Below are positions 16,294-24,723 of a DNA stretch of 49,403 nucleotides, piece after piece. How positions within the stretch are numbered: position 1 is the stretch's first letter; each line of letters begins with the position of its first letter. A program made the translations under genes and the position numbers. Origin of the DNA: CBCXVS01 sp965178525 (GTDB taxonomy: Bacteria; Tectomicrobia; Entotheonellia; Entotheonellales; Entotheonellaceae); the NCBI GenBank assembly GCA_965178525.1, contig CBCXVS010000013.1, positions 1 to 49,403 of the forward strand, in the 5' to 3' direction. The notes beneath the pieces are model-generated. The model was not told where the DNA came from, ran no database searches, and saw nothing but the letters and a program-made list of their open reading frames with translations.

Positions 16294-17217
16294 ATGCAAT
16301 TGCAAGACCTCACCGATGCTCTCACTCACCACATGCCGCCCGTGCTCCGCTGGGCCGGGGCCATGGCCAAACAACTGCGGCAATTCGATATCAGCGTATC
16401 GGGGAAAAAATCCTCCGGCAGCGCCAGTACGGACGCCCTCACCCTGGCGGATTTGTCGGTGCAAGAATTACTCGTGGCCGCCCTGCGGGACAGCGCGCCC
16501 ATCTTTCGTCAATGTCGCCTGGAAGCGGAAGAGTCGACGGGGGATCTGGAGCGCTTTGCAACGCAGAGCCCCTACACGATCGCTCTCGATCCCATTGATG
16601 GCACCCAACAATACCGGGATCGCACGGGAGATGGTTGGTGCGTGATGCTCAACCTGCGTTCGGCCGAGACCGTGCATTACTCGCTCGTCTACATTCCGGA
16701 ATGCGGGCCGCATGGCACCTGGGTGGAAGCCGTCGGGGATCGCATCGTCTGTGGTGATGATGATCTGAGCCGGCCCGCGACTGAAGTCTTGCGCTCCCTG
16801 GCGCCAGTCGACCCCGAGACACGGCCTGACTCGAAGAATATTTATGTCGTCGGTTTTCAACAAGAGGACCCCGCCAAAGCGCAGCTTCTGACCGATGCGG
16901 GTTTGGCAGGCTATACGAATGACCGGATGCCAGGCTGCATGTATGAGATGTTTGCCCGCGGCACGTTCGACGGCTCACTCATCCATTCGCCCAACATCTA
17001 CGATTTTCCCGTGACGCTGCACATGGCTCGCATTTTAGGCGGCGATGCGCTCTGGGCGCACACGCGGGAACCCGTCAATTTCCAGGAACTCTGGGTCGAC
17101 CCCCATGCCGATATGCTGCGCCTGCCAGGCGTCGTCGCCTGTAGCGCCAACCGGGAGACGCTGCACACCCTGTGCGAGCTGGCCAAGGACTGGGATCCCG
17201 TGCGATATCACGAATGA
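16294..17217 (+). CDS. Inositol monophosphatase-family (IMPase/CysQ-like) phosphatase
   Basis: The 307 residues show the metal-dependent phosphatase core: the first metal ligand cluster EAEESTGD (about 74-81) and the hallmark DPIDGTQQY (about 99-107). The third-site region reads DFPVTLHMARILGGDALW (about 236-253) instead of the usual WDxAAG, a marked divergence. Relatives hydrolyse inositol phosphates, 3'-phosphoadenosine phosphates or fructose-1,6-bisphosphate; substrate is not predictable. The ATG at 16294 has only a weak GAGAA site. It is divergent from the MFS gene with a 136-nt gap that must contain both promoters. Cytoplasmic, apparently monocistronic. Confidence 0.8.
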   Translation: MQLQDLTDALTHHMPPVLRWAGAMAKQLRQFDISVSGKKSSGSASTDALTLADLSVQELLVAALRDSAPIFRQCRLEAEESTGDLERFATQSPYTIALDPIDGTQQYRDRTGDGWCVMLNLRSAETVHYSLVYIPECGPHGTWVEAVGDRIVCGDDDLSRPATEVLRSLAPVDPETRPDSKNIYVVGFQQEDPAKAQLLTDAGLAGYTNDRMPGCMYEMFARGTFDGSLIHSPNIYDFPVTLHMARILGGDALWAHTREPVNFQELWVDPHADMLRLPGVVACSANRETLHTLCELAKDWDPVRYHE

Positions 17218-17258
17218 TCATGAGTTAGGGACCATGCCACTCTGAAAACGCTTCCTGC

Positions 17259-17501
17259 TTACAGGCCATAGTCTACAGGCCCTTCAACATGCTCTCCCTG
17301 CCGTCGTAGCGAGTTTGCAGCCTTCTCTGCAAGGTCGATTTTGTCAAACTCATAGGTCAAACAGACGGCACCGACCTCCTGATCCTCTGGCTCCTCTCGG
17401 AAGCTCAGTCGCCCCCCAAGACGCGATACCTGCTTTGTTAGCACGGCTTCTCTTCCTGGATTGTGCGGTGATTGGTAGTACACTTCAAACATGTAGGACA
17501 T
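17259..17501 (-). CDS. Small unknown protein (80 aa) in a two-gene unit
   Basis: Start ATG 17501 follows GGGAGA; the longer frame to 17603 would overlap the upstream gene and has no site. The 80 residues look like a compact alpha/beta fold: strands MFEVYYQSP and VCLTYEFD, helices REAVLTKQVSRLGGR and DLAEKAANSLRRQGEHVEG. It is acidic overall. I do not recognise the family. It lies 32 nt downstream of the 117-aa gene in the same direction, so the two are co-transcribed; the size and arrangement would suit an immunity or antitoxin partner, but that is speculation. Confidence 0.6.
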   Translation of the reverse strand: MSYMFEVYYQSPHNPGREAVLTKQVSRLGGRLSFREEPEDQEVGAVCLTYEFDKIDLAEKAANSLRRQGEHVEGPVDYGL

Positions 17502-17533
17502 CGTGATATCTCCCGTGGGCGGGATGTGATTGT

Positions 17534-17887
17534 TCAGGGCGGAGGTGGCAAAAAGAAGAGGTGCCCCCACTTTCCTCCCCGCCCTTTTTTGCCTCCTGTC
17601 CAATCAGCGTATTTGAAGTGAGGCAAGTGATGGCCGACATGGGGTTCGGGTGGTTGTAATTGGTACCACTTTTTTATGCCGGACGGCGGATTTGGATAGG
17701 GTTGTCCGGCTACTGCGAGCGCAAGTTCGACCCCATCAGGCATGGCCTGCTGTAACAGGCGGCGAGCGTCCGTCTCAGAATCAACCGTCGCGTTATACCT
17801 GCCTGGGGCTTTGATGCCTTGGATGATCTCATCGTCTGTCGGCACGATCGGCCTCTTTCCGGCATGATCTTGTCCGTTGTCAACCAA
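17534..17887 (-). CDS. Small unknown protein (117 aa), possible C-terminal toxin-like module
   Basis: The TTG start at 17887 is a guess, since no ribosome site is obvious. The N-terminal half is acidic and helical. The C-terminal half has a distinctive block rich in Trp, His, Gly and Lys: KKWYQLQPPEPHVG, LPHFKYADW, then KKGRGGKWGHLFF and four prolines. Such short basic His/Trp-rich modules occur at the ends of polymorphic-toxin proteins, but I cannot name a family. The downstream 80-aa gene completes a two-gene unit. Overlapping ORFs on the same strand (17710-18003) look like frame shadows. Confidence 0.45.
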   Translation of the reverse strand: MVDNGQDHAGKRPIVPTDDEIIQGIKAPGRYNATVDSETDARRLLQQAMPDGVELALAVAGQPYPNPPSGIKKWYQLQPPEPHVGHHLPHFKYADWTGGKKGRGGKWGHLFFLPPPP

Positions 17888-17999
17888 AGATGATATAGGA
17901 TTGCTCTATCCACAGCATGCATGGTGTCTGGGCGTAAGCGCGCAATGAGACGAACGTCTGATTCCCCACGCCGTGGACGTAAGCGCTTTGTTGACGTGC

Positions 18000-19019
18000 T
18001 CAAAGATGCAGATCCATGTCGTCCACGCTGACTTGGGAGCCCAAAAGATGTTGAAACGCCTGTAAGGACCGCACGATATCCTGAGGATCGAGCCCATGCA
18101 GAATCAACACCAAGTGTGAGCGTTGGTCGGTGTCCGGCCAGCCTGGCAGGTGCTCCGGCGCATGGATAATGTGTTGCACGCCATTGAGAACCACAGGCCC
18201 CTCTACACCGACATTCAGGAGACCCTTGACACGCAAAACATCTTCACCGTGCGCGTGCAGGAGCATGCTCAGCCAGACGCTAAACGCGATCCAATCGAGC
18301 GGCTGATCAAAGGTCAACGCCATGGCGCGCGTCTCCCCGCCATGAGGGCTGCGCCCTCCGGGGAATGCAGGCGTCATCTGCGGTGTGGTCCGCGTCGGCG
18401 CGTCGTCTGGCGCCAGCAGCCGATCCGGATCGACATCGCCAAAGACCGCGGTGGTCATCCGCGCGGACGGGTTAATCGTACGCAATCGTGTGTGCAGAGA
18501 CGCCATGAGGTCAGGAGATGTCATATCACTTTTGGTGATGATGATCTCATCTGCCACCACCACTTGCTTCCAGGACTCCGGATGGCGGTCGAGATGGCGC
18601 GGCCCATTTACGGCATCGACCGTCGCAATCACTCGCGCGATGCGAAAGTGATGCCGCAGCATGGGATCGGTCCCGACCGTAAAGAGAATGGGCGCGGGGT
18701 CTGCCAGGCCGGTGGTCTCCACCACGACCCGAGTGAAGTTGGCGATGGCGCCGCGTTGGTCCTGGTCCAGGAGGTTGCTGAGGGCGTGGACGAAGTCATT
18801 CCGCACGGTGCAGCAGACACACCCATTGCCAAGCAAGATGGTCTGCTCATCGAGTTGGCGGACGAGGTGGTGGTCGAGACCGACTTCGCCAAACTCGTTG
18901 ACCAGCACCGCCGTGTTCCGTGCTTGTGGACTTGACAGAACCCGCCGCAAGAGGGTCGTCTTGCCACTGCCCAGAAAGCCGGTCACAATGGTAATCGGTC
19001 GTTTGCCGCCACGGCTCAT
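18000..19019 (-). CDS. COG0523/CobW-family metal-handling GTPase
   Basis: A 339-residue G3E-family P-loop GTPase. Walker A is GFLGSGKTT (14-22), the metal-binding motif GCVCC is at 66-70, the VVVETTGLADP switch follows, and the NKxD equivalent is TKSD. The C-terminal CobW domain runs from about 225 and contains RVKGLLNVGV. COG0523 proteins are metallochaperones that load zinc, cobalt, nickel or iron into client enzymes. Its ATG overlaps the stop of the MCxLC gene by 4 nt (ATGA), so it is translationally coupled to it and to the deacetylase. Clients in this cluster could be the metal-dependent amidohydrolase and deacetylase. Which metal is unknown; no Zur-type site was recognised. Confidence 0.92.
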   Translation of the reverse strand: MSRGGKRPITIVTGFLGSGKTTLLRRVLSSPQARNTAVLVNEFGEVGLDHHLVRQLDEQTILLGNGCVCCTVRNDFVHALSNLLDQDQRGAIANFTRVVVETTGLADPAPILFTVGTDPMLRHHFRIARVIATVDAVNGPRHLDRHPESWKQVVVADEIIITKSDMTSPDLMASLHTRLRTINPSARMTTAVFGDVDPDRLLAPDDAPTRTTPQMTPAFPGGRSPHGGETRAMALTFDQPLDWIAFSVWLSMLLHAHGEDVLRVKGLLNVGVEGPVVLNGVQHIIHAPEHLPGWPDTDQRSHLVLILHGLDPQDIVRSLQAFQHLLGSQVSVDDMDLHL

Positions 19020-19378
19020 GAGCCATCCTCGCGGACGTTATGGGCACGCTCCAACGCCTCGATGAGCTGCGGCTGCAGCGGATCGAGAGCGCGCCCAGCG
19101 AGCTGTTGCGCCGCCGGCCACAGGGCGCCTAGGTTCTGGACGATCACCGTACTCCCCTTGCGGTCGCTGAGCATATAGCTGCGGCTGTGCCAATTGTCGA
19201 GGCGCAGCCCGTAGTGCGCTAGGATCTGATTCAACACCTGCGTGCGGCGGCGCCAATCGCGGCGCCGGGCGCGCTCCCGGTCACTCCCGGCAGTGACAGC
19301 TGCTTCGGTTGCGTCCTCATGCAACGGTTGTTCCGCCCAATGCTCATCCGTCAAAAATTGCCAACATAGCACGCACAT
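19016..19378 (-). CDS. Small MCxLC-type conserved protein next to CobW
   Basis: The 120-residue protein begins MCVLCWQFL, placing two cysteines (Cys2 and Cys5) at the extreme N-terminus, followed by DEHWAEQ with a histidine: a likely metal-binding knuckle. The middle is an Arg-rich helix (RERARRRDWRRRTQVLNQIL). The C-terminal part has SYMLSDRKGSTVIVQNLGALW and a helix. I know this type only as a conserved hypothetical that accompanies COG0523 GTPases; no function is established. It sits between the deacetylase (11 nt upstream) and CobW (4-nt overlap). A GGGAGA site precedes ATG 19378. Confidence 0.7.
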   Translation of the reverse strand: MCVLCWQFLTDEHWAEQPLHEDATEAAVTAGSDRERARRRDWRRRTQVLNQILAHYGLRLDNWHSRSYMLSDRKGSTVIVQNLGALWPAAQQLAGRALDPLQPQLIEALERAHNVREDGS

Positions 19379-19389
19379 ACGTGTCTCCC

Positions 19390-20268
19390 TTATCTGGGGA
19401 ATCGTCGGGCAAAATCGTCTGCAATCTCCTCAAAGGTCAGCCAGCTCACGCCCTCGTGGCCATTGATGTATTCGATCAGCCGTTCATGCATAAGCAGCAC
19501 TTGGGGCCGGCCACTGACGTCCGGATGAATGGTCATAGCGAACACAGCGTAGTCGAATTCACGATACACCCAGTCGAATTGATCACGCCACATCTGCTCA
19601 ATATCGCGTGGGTTGACCCAGCCGTGACTGGTGAGTGATTTCTTGATAAACATCATGGGAGGCAGGTCGTCCAGGTACCAGTTGGCCGGAATCTCGATGA
19701 GATCGGTCTCCTCGCCTCGGACCAATGGCCTCATCCACGCTGCCGCCGGCCGGGCGTAGTCGATCTTGGTCCACTGGTCACCCACACGGACATAGTAGGG
19801 ATGGAAGTCATTGTGCATCAAGCTGTGATCATATTTGAAACCTTGTTTCAAGAGCAGCTCATTCGTTATATTCGAAAATTCCCACCAGGGTGCAACATAA
19901 CCTGCCGGTGGCTTGCCCGCTATCTGCTCGATCAAGTCCATCGATTTCCGCAGGACATCTTCTTCCTGCTGCGGCGTCATGGCGATGGGATTCTCGTGTG
20001 CGTAACCATGCGCGCCAATTTCGTGACCGGCGTCAGCGACCATGCGGACTTGCTCCGGAAATGTTTCCATGGAATGACCCGGGATGAACCAGCTCGTCCG
20101 CAGATGATATTTGTCAAAGAGTTTCAGTAAGCGTGGTGTACCGACCTCGCCGGCAAAGAGCCCCCTGGAGATATCATCTGGCGAGTCTTCACCGCCATAT
20201 GAGCCCAGCCACCCCGCCACCGCGTCCACGTCTATGCCATACGCAACCTTAATATCCTTCTGCGCCAT
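19390..20268 (-). CDS. Polysaccharide deacetylase-family (NodB/PgdA-PuuE-like) metal-dependent hydrolase
   Basis: The 292-residue NodB-fold enzyme starts at ATG 20268, 6 nt after GAGGAGG; the upstream ATG at 20292 has no site. Family marks are GIDVDAVAGW with metal/base aspartates Asp13 and Asp15, the FIPGHSMET motif, and EIGAHGYAHENP with metal ligands His87 and His91. APWWEFSN and YDHSLMHND follow. The GIDVDAVAGWLGSYGGE start is shared with Helicobacter pylori PgdA-type proteins and with PuuE-like allantoinases. There is no signal peptide, so cytoplasmic amide or cyclic-amide hydrolysis (purine/hydantoin-like compounds) is more plausible than wall modification. First gene of the operon with the MCxLC protein and CobW, divergent from an amidohydrolase. 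Confidence 0.88.
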   Translation of the reverse strand: MAQKDIKVAYGIDVDAVAGWLGSYGGEDSPDDISRGLFAGEVGTPRLLKLFDKYHLRTSWFIPGHSMETFPEQVRMVADAGHEIGAHGYAHENPIAMTPQQEEDVLRKSMDLIEQIAGKPPAGYVAPWWEFSNITNELLLKQGFKYDHSLMHNDFHPYYVRVGDQWTKIDYARPAAAWMRPLVRGEETDLIEIPANWYLDDLPPMMFIKKSLTSHGWVNPRDIEQMWRDQFDWVYREFDYAVFAMTIHPDVSGRPQVLLMHERLIEYINGHEGVSWLTFEEIADDFARRFPR

Positions 20269-20437
20269 GACTGCTCCTCCTCTCTTCGGCATGGGATCCG
20301 TCCTGAAGCTTCCCCTGGGTGTTTTCGAGGCATCGGCGCCAGGGTCTCACAGATGCACGTGGCACACAAGGAAAAGCCCCGCCGACAGGCGTCAAATGAC
20401 CACGTGGCGTTGATATCCCCCAGTGGCAAGAAAACGT

Positions 20438-20488
20438 TTGACACGCAACACGATGGTTTTGACAATATCCGGTCATGGACATCATACT
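20438..20488 (+). promoter_or_regulatory. Candidate sigma-70 promoter(s) for the amidohydrolase gene
   Basis: Two perfect -35 hexamers occur in tandem. TTGACA 20438-20443 pairs with GACAAT 20461-20466 (17-nt spacing). TTGACA 20459-20464 pairs with CATACT 20483-20488 (18-nt spacing). Transcripts from either would carry element copy D in the 5' leader before ATG 20610. Confidence 0.45.
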
Positions 20489-20503
20489 CGTGCAGTGTCA
20501 TCT

Positions 20504-20577
20504 TAAGTGCCCGAACCGAATTCAATTCATATCTTTTCTCTGGAAAAACGATGTCGCTCATTTTGTCCAGGTACTTA
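20504..20577 (+). repeat. Dispersed MITE-like element, copy D (subtype 1, best reference copy)
   Basis: A 74-bp element with ends TAAGTGCC and GGTACTTA and an internal inverted pair CTGGA/TCCAG around an AAAA...TTTT core. It lies in the divergent deacetylase/amidohydrolase gap, 32 nt before the amidohydrolase ATG. Translation of it creates a false N-terminal extension of that gene. Confidence 0.88.
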
Positions 20578-20609
20578 CGATCATCTCACGAACTGGGGGA
20601 GCCGTTTGT

Positions 20610-22112
20610 ATGCCTAGCACCAATCCGTTTAAGATCATTCGTGGCGGCCACGTGCTCGATATCGACAAGCATCGGGCCGATTTGGCTGATATCTTGATCG
20701 AGGGGAACCGCATTGCCGACATCATGACGCCCGGAGCGGCGGCTCCGGCAGGGGCGGACCGCATCGACGCCAGTGACCGCCTGCTCATGCCGGGCTTGAT
20801 CAACGCGCACACCCATAGTCATGGGGGGCTGGCCAAAGGCGCGGGGGATCGGTGGACGCTGGAGCTATTGTTGCATGCCGCGCCCTGGGTGAGCGGGCAC
20901 CGTGCAGCGGAGGACATGTACCTGTCGTCATTAGTTGGCGCGCTGGAAATGGTGCGGAAAGGCTGCACTGCGTGTTATGACTTGTTCCTGCAACTGCCGC
21001 TCCCGACGCCAGAGGGGCTCGAAGCCGTCGGGCGCGCCTACCAGGACGTGGGGATGCGCGCGGTCCTCGCCCCCATGACTGCAGACCGCACCTTTTATCA
21101 AGCCATTCCCGGACTCCTTGACGCCCTGCCGGCGCTGCTGCGCCGTGACATTGAGCAGATCCGGATGCAACCGGGTGACGCCATTATGGCGGCCTGCAGG
21201 ACGTTGCTCAACCATGTCCCATCCGATGCCTCGCGCCTTCGCTTGGCCTTAGCGCCGACGATTCCCTTGCATTGTTCAGACGATCTCATCATCGCCCACT
21301 GCAAGTTGGCCCGGGAACACGGCGTCGGGCTCCATATGCATCTGGCAGAATCCAAAGTCCAGGCGGTGTCCGGCCAACAGCGCTATGGCACGACGCTGAC
21401 CGCGCACTTGGATGCCCTCGGCTTTTTAGGACCGGATTTTACGGCTGTGCATGCGGTCTGGTTGGACCGTGATGACATACGGCGACTCGCCGATCATGGC
21501 GCTTCGGTGGCGCACAACGCCGGGAGCAATTTGCGTCTCGGCTCCGGCATCGCCGCGGTGCACGAGATGGTACAAGCCGGCGTCAACGTCGGGATCGGCA
21601 CCGATGGAGCGAATTGTTCGGACAACCAAAACATGTTTGAGGCCATGCGATTGGCATCATTTGTCTCACGTGTGCGGAGCCCTGACTATCAGACATGGTT
21701 GCAAACGGATCAGGTCCTCCATATGGCGACCGAAGGCAGTGCCAAAGCCTTGGGTTTGGATGCCGATATTGGCCGCTTAGCGCCGGGTTACAAAGCCGAT
21801 ATCGTCTTTCTTGACCTGAACCACGTGAATTTCTTGCCCTTGAATGACCCGACCCATCAACTGGTGCACACGGAAGACGGCAGCGCGGTCGATAGCGTCA
21901 TCATTGACGGTGACATCGTGCTCTGGCAGGGGCGCTTTCCCGGCATTGATCTCGCGTCTCTCCGAACCCGCATCGACGCCGCTCGCGAGCAGCTTGCCAC
22001 GCGGACGCGGGAGGCCAAACAGTTGGCAGAGGCCCTGGAAGCGCACGTGGGACGTTTCTGTATCGGCCTGGCCCGACAACCTTATCCGGTCCATGCCACC
22101 GTAGATCCGTAG
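20610..22112 (+). CDS. TRZ/ATZ-family amidohydrolase (metal-dependent deaminase/chlorohydrolase type)
   Basis: A 500-residue cytoplasmic member of the amidohydrolase superfamily: a composite beta domain (1-58, 430-470) around a TIM barrel. Metal ligands are His67 and His69 (NAHTHSHGG), the central histidine in HMHLAES, the HAVWLD histidine, and the aspartate in GTDGANCSDN. The NMFEAMRLA signature is that of the MTA/SAH deaminase-guanine deaminase-atrazine chlorohydrolase branch. It most probably deaminates or dehalogenates a purine- or triazine-like ring. The start is ATG 20610 after GGGGGA; the frame open from 20475 only decodes repeat copy D. It ends with TAG. Divergent partner of the deacetylase-MCxLC-CobW operon, suggesting a shared pathway with metal supply by CobW. 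Confidence 0.9.
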   Translation: MPSTNPFKIIRGGHVLDIDKHRADLADILIEGNRIADIMTPGAAAPAGADRIDASDRLLMPGLINAHTHSHGGLAKGAGDRWTLELLLHAAPWVSGHRAAEDMYLSSLVGALEMVRKGCTACYDLFLQLPLPTPEGLEAVGRAYQDVGMRAVLAPMTADRTFYQAIPGLLDALPALLRRDIEQIRMQPGDAIMAACRTLLNHVPSDASRLRLALAPTIPLHCSDDLIIAHCKLAREHGVGLHMHLAESKVQAVSGQQRYGTTLTAHLDALGFLGPDFTAVHAVWLDRDDIRRLADHGASVAHNAGSNLRLGSGIAAVHEMVQAGVNVGIGTDGANCSDNQNMFEAMRLASFVSRVRSPDYQTWLQTDQVLHMATEGSAKALGLDADIGRLAPGYKADIVFLDLNHVNFLPLNDPTHQLVHTEDGSAVDSVIIDGDIVLWQGRFPGIDLASLRTRIDAAREQLATRTREAKQLAEALEAHVGRFCIGLARQPYPVHATVDP

Positions 22113-22208
22113 GGGTAGAGCAAACGTGTACAACCGCCATGGTCATGGACCAGCCCCTTACATCTGCTGGCCATGCGAGGCGTGCCGCGTGTCTAGAGGA
22201 ATGCGAGC

Positions 22209-22928
22209 ATGAGGTTTCAACAAGCGATCGCACGGACGCTCGGACGTCGTTGTAGCATCTCGGTTGCCATGCTGGCCACATGCGCCGTATTGCTACTCAT
22301 CCATCTGTTTGGCTTTCCGCCACGCCGAGCCGTGTGGTCGGATGCGTTGCCGATGAGACGATCCGGGTTCTCCGGTATCGTTCAGGCGCCGGGCCGGCCC
22401 CCGGTGCAGGAGAAGCTCGGCCCCGGCAAGGTGTTAGTAGCCAGCCGACACCTCCGTGACCCTAATTTCGCGGAAACTGTGGTGCTGCTACTGGCGTACG
22501 GCCCACGCGGGGCACAAGGTTTGATCATCAATCGGCCCACCACCGTACGGCTCGCCGAGATCCTGCCCAAGATCCCAGAGCTACGGCAGCAGTCGGATAC
22601 GGTGTACATTGGCGGACCGGTATCACCCAACCGCCTCATGCTACTCGTCCAGTCCGACAAACCACGGCAGCAGACGCGTCAGGTTTTTGCAGATATCTAT
22701 GTCAGCGATAGCCGACAAGTTCTCCAGCAATTGGCAAATGAAACGGCTGAGGGAGCGCGCTTTCGGGTCTATGCCGGCTATGCCGGGTGGGCGCCTGGCC
22801 AACTTGACCGGGAAGTCGCACGCGGGGACTGGCATGTCATGCGCACCGATGTCGAGACCGTTTTTGACGAGATGCCGTCGGGTGTCTGGCCAACTCTGAT
22901 TCGGCAAAGCCATCTGAAGTGGTTGTAA
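22209..22928 (+). CDS. YqgE/AlgH family protein (UPF0301) with N-terminal membrane segment
   Basis: The 239 residues comprise an N-terminal hydrophobic helix (MLATCAVLLLIHLFGF, about 21-36) and a UPF0301 domain. Family blocks are KVLVASRHLRDPNFAETVVLL (in part), GLIINRPT, IGGPVSPNRLMLL and the diagnostic YAGYAGWAPGQLDREVARG near 190-208. Classical AlgH proteins are cytoplasmic and about 185 residues. The extra N-terminal anchor or signal places this one at or outside the inner membrane, which is unusual. Biochemical function of the family is unknown. ATG 22209 follows an AGAGGAATG stretch. It is in the same direction as the truncated FG-GAP gene 34 nt downstream. Confidence 0.88.
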   Translation: MRFQQAIARTLGRRCSISVAMLATCAVLLLIHLFGFPPRRAVWSDALPMRRSGFSGIVQAPGRPPVQEKLGPGKVLVASRHLRDPNFAETVVLLLAYGPRGAQGLIINRPTTVRLAEILPKIPELRQQSDTVYIGGPVSPNRLMLLVQSDKPRQQTRQVFADIYVSDSRQVLQQLANETAEGARFRVYAGYAGWAPGQLDREVARGDWHVMRTDVETVFDEMPSGVWPTLIRQSHLKWL

Positions 22929-22962
22929 GAAAAACAGCGGATGTTGCATAGGATATAAGATA

Positions 22963-23259
22963 ATGTGTGCTCGCTTCGGATTCAATCTACTCGCTTGTGC
23001 TGTAGTACTCCTCCTGGTGTGGCTCAGTGCAATCGCCCAGACGCCGCCGCCCCGGGCTGTTGATCTCGCTACGGTTGCGACCGACGGGGGTGTATTCCAA
23101 CGCGTGTATGGCTCGGTGGGAATCGGCTTCCTGGGCGTGCCTGTAGCCGGCGGTGTCGACTGCGACGGTGATAGGTTGCCGGACGTGGCGATGGCGTCGA
23201 TCCTCGCCAGCCCGTTGCAGCGCCGAGGTGCGGGCGAGGTCTATCTGGAATGGCCTTAA
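22963..23259 (+). pseudogene. 5' fragment of an FG-GAP/VCBS-repeat exported protein
   Basis: It begins MCARFGFN with a classic signal peptide (LLACAVVLLLVWLSAIAQ, residues 9-26). It then enters one FG-GAP (integrin alpha/beta-propeller) repeat with the calcium-loop pattern DCDGDRLPDVAMAS and GAGEVYLEW. After 98 residues it stops at TAA, whereas such proteins normally carry several repeats over 400 residues or more. The decayed IS4-type transposase starts about 100 nt later, so insertion and deletion by that element probably removed the rest. Any product would be a secreted fragment. Confidence 0.7.
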
Positions 23260-23355
23260 GTCAAGCCAACTCCTTTCTTGATGAAGCAGTTACGCCGATT
23301 GCCTGAGACCGACTCTCCTCTCATGATGAGGGCCTTCATTCCCCCCACTGACAGG

Positions 23356-24720
23356 AGAAGCGCTCAGGATATCCCGTATCACCCCCCGGCTGCAACGCCT
23401 CCAGGCCGACTGCGCCGCCCACCTCCCATCCGAGGCCATTCCGGCGGCGTGTGAGGCGGTCGGCTATACCGAGTGGCGCGACCGCCTCCTCCATCCGGTC
23501 GTCACCGTCCAGGCCTCTCTGGGGCAACTTCTCCCTGGCCATGCCGCCTGCCGTCATCTCCCGCACTGAACGGGTGGCTACTCCAGTGCCTCGGCCTCCT
23601 GCCCGGCTCCTACCCAGCTGCCTGGAGGCGTGCTGGACCACCTCTGCGAACGCGTCGGCCAGTCGGCCCGGCCACGGCCTTGGAGGACGGGCGCTGGCAT
23701 GGCCATCGCGTTTTCTTCGTCGAGGCCTCCGGGGGCGCCAGGCCCGATACCCCGGTGTGGCAAGACGAGGTCGGCCCGCCCGGCGAACAACCGCCCGGCG
23801 GTGGCTTTCCCGTGGCCCGGCTGCTGGCGCTTTTCCATGCGGGCAGGGGCCTGCTCCCCCCCCTAGCGGCGTCTGCTTTGAACCCCCACGAGTTGTCCCC
23901 AGTCCAACCGATGCATCCGGCCATGGAACCAGGTGAGGTGCTGGTGACGGAGCGGGGCCTATCGTCCGATGCCCAGATGGCCTTGCTCAGACTGGCCGGT
24001 TTGCCCGCCCTCATGCGAGTCGGTGCCCGACAGATGGTCGCTTTCACCCCGTCTCGGCCCTTGGTGATCCCCGCTACCCGACCGACCCCTCAGAGCCAAG
24101 GTCTACCCCGCTCGCGGTGGATCATGGCCCATGGCCAGCAGGACCAACGGGTGGAAGGGTTCCAGCCCAAGACCTGGCCGGCTGGGCTCGATCCCCCAAC
24201 CTTGGCAGCGTTCCCTGCATCGCTTTTCCTGCCAGAGTTGCGGCATCAGGTGATCCAGCCCGGCTTGCGCTCGCGAGTGCTCACGTTGGTCACGACCTGA
24301 GTGGATGCGCCATGCTCTTCAAAAGATGATCTGGCCGAACCCTCCTTCAAACGCTGGGAAGCAGCAACGCGTCTGAGACCACTCAAAACTGCGATGCAGA
24401 TGGATGCACGGCCCGGCAAAACCGTGGTGGGAGTACGGCAAGAACGGACCGTTTTCCTTCCGCTCTACAACCTGGTCCGACGGGTCATTGCCCAATCGGC
24501 CAAGCATCAACCGGCGGATGTTGAACGGATCAGCGTTATCGATGCTCTGCGGGGGTGCAGTGAACCCGACAGCGGGGGGCCCTGAGAGGAATTATTCGTC
24601 CACCTCTCTCGTCCGAACCGGGTCGAACCCCGCGTCCAAAAGCGACGACCCCAGACCGCTCCCCTCATGACAAAACCCCCTCATGTGTTGCGTCAACCGT
24701 TGACACGACCAGCAGTTAGA
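23356..24720 (+). mobile_element. Decayed IS4-type transposase (multiple frameshifts)
   Basis: Pieces of one DDE transposase can be followed in order across changing frames. The N-terminal part has LQADCAAHLPSEA and RLLHPVVTVQASL, then LDHLCERVGQSARP, and the first catalytic region FFVEASGG (normally VDGS). The central part GGGFPVARLLALFHAGRG, VLVTERGLSSDAQMALL and RVGARQMVAFTP follows. After a stop at 24298-24300 come KDDLAEPSFKRWEAATRLRPLKT (in part), QMDARPGKTV and YNLVRRVIAQSAKHQPADVER, ending RVQKRRPQTAPLMTKPP. The order and the YNLVR block are typical of IS4-group enzymes. At least three frameshifts/stops make it inactive. Terminal inverted repeats were not recognised. Its left edge cuts the FG-GAP gene and its right edge meets an unidentified 3' gene fragment. 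Confidence 0.75.
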
Positions 24721-24723
24721 GCT

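Noticed and set aside
17710..18003. 97-residue minus-strand ORF overlapping the 117-aa gene
   Set aside because: Same strand, different frame; arginine-rich composition typical of a shadow frame.
20475..20609. N-terminal extension of the amidohydrolase frame to 545 residues
   Set aside because: The extra codons translate repeat copy D. The ATG at 20610 has a GGGGGA ribosome site and begins at the family start.
23473..24300. A 275-residue independent protein
   Set aside because: It is the middle piece of the frameshifted IS4-type transposase; family blocks continue in other frames on both sides.
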